DNA from: CAYPZL01 sp964415045
Lineage (GTDB): Bacteria > Planctomycetota > Phycisphaerae > Sedimentisphaerales > Anaerobacaceae
Length of the DNA: 33,536 bases
Reading direction: 5' to 3'
NCBI GenBank assembly: GCA_964415045.1
Contig: CAYPZL010000043.1
Location: 1 to 33,536, forward strand
Position numbers and translations under genes: made by a program. Shown in pieces: positions 33,439-33,536 of this stretch. Below the pieces are notes generated by a model, which saw only the letters and a list, made by a program, of their open reading frames with translations, had not been told where the DNA came from and searched no databases. The stretch's first letter is position 1. Every line of letters starts with the position of its first letter.

Positions 33439-33502
33439 AGGGGACAGGAGATTGACCTCTACCCATCGACCAGAGTGACAGTTGGAAATCGGCATGTAAA
33501 AG

Positions 33503-33535
33503 GGACCCACCTCGGCGGCGAATTTGGACCCACCT
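33503..33535. repeat. Direct repeats at the window edge, possible end of another IS
   Basis: GGACCCACCT occurs at 33503-33512 and 33526-33535 (23-base period), separated by CGGCGGCGAATTT. Repeated GGGTCC/GGACCC words of this type occur at the ends of IS21-like elements as I recall them. The element, if real, lies beyond the window. A related GGACCCACC occurs at about 32046. Confidence 0.3.
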
Positions 33536-33536
33536 G

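Larger units (their letters stand above)
32110..33475 (+). mobile_element. IS256-family insertion sequence
   Basis: Imperfect terminal inverted repeats: CTCTGGTCGATGG followed by a short variable part and AGAGGTCAA on the left (32110-32133), and the reverse complement (TTGACCTCT...CCATCGACCAGAG) on the right (33452-33475). A complete transposase lies between them. The true tips may extend a few bases further out, and I see no clear target-site duplication. Confidence 0.75.

Overview
The window (33,536 bases, GC-rich) reads as a chromosomal stretch of a Planctomycetota bacterium, most likely Phycisphaerae/Sedimentisphaerales-like. This is inferred from the gene families: LamG/CBM9 secreted proteins, a GLUG-repeat protein with a typical C-terminal domain, DUF1080, DUF2961/GH172 and GH95 enzymes, a five-bladed-propeller glycosidase-like protein and a very large alpha-2-macroglobulin. 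No 16S rRNA, tRNA or marker gene is present, so the placement stays provisional.

Layout. (1) 191-6320, plus strand: a tight operon of a large secreted TPR/CBM9/LamG protein, a membrane histidine kinase that overlaps its stop codon, a 42-residue small ORF and an OmpR-type response regulator. A Pho-box-like direct repeat lies upstream. (2) 6493-13423: a 1963-residue alpha-2-macroglobulin with an intact thioester motif, then a PAP2 phosphatase preceded by a 6-codon mini-ORF. (3) 13476-26574: a mosaic of secreted carbohydrate-active and hypothetical genes. It holds a propeller glycosidase-like protein, a GLUG protein, a DUF1080 lipoprotein, a DUF4932 putative metalloprotease with a broken paralogue just upstream, a 20-residue-repeat secreted protein, and the GH172-GH95 pair, whose context suggests release of pentose and fucose residues from complex glycans. 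Intergenic spaces here carry many palindromes and one striking AT-rich 167-bp multi-stem element (21166-21332). (4) 26575-28500: an AT-richer accessory stretch with a lysine-rich small ORF, an HNH/AP2 homing-endonuclease gene bracketed by 15-bp inverted repeats, and a collapsed Tat-exported phosphatase-like pseudogene. (5) 28770-31908: a two-gene module of a P-loop ATPase overlapped by a TPR protein with seven 138-bp repeats, two of them identical. (6) 32110-33475: an intact IS256-family insertion sequence, and at the very edge direct repeats that may be the end of another element.

How the parts fit. The left half looks like stable envelope biology: surface sensing, protease inhibition and lipid-phosphate turnover. 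The middle is polysaccharide breakdown. The right end is a mobile/accessory island where a homing nuclease, a gene remnant, an ATPase-TPR module and insertion sequences cluster. The best candidates for something undescribed are the 167-bp multi-stem element and the ATPase-TPR module; neither function can be proven from sequence alone.
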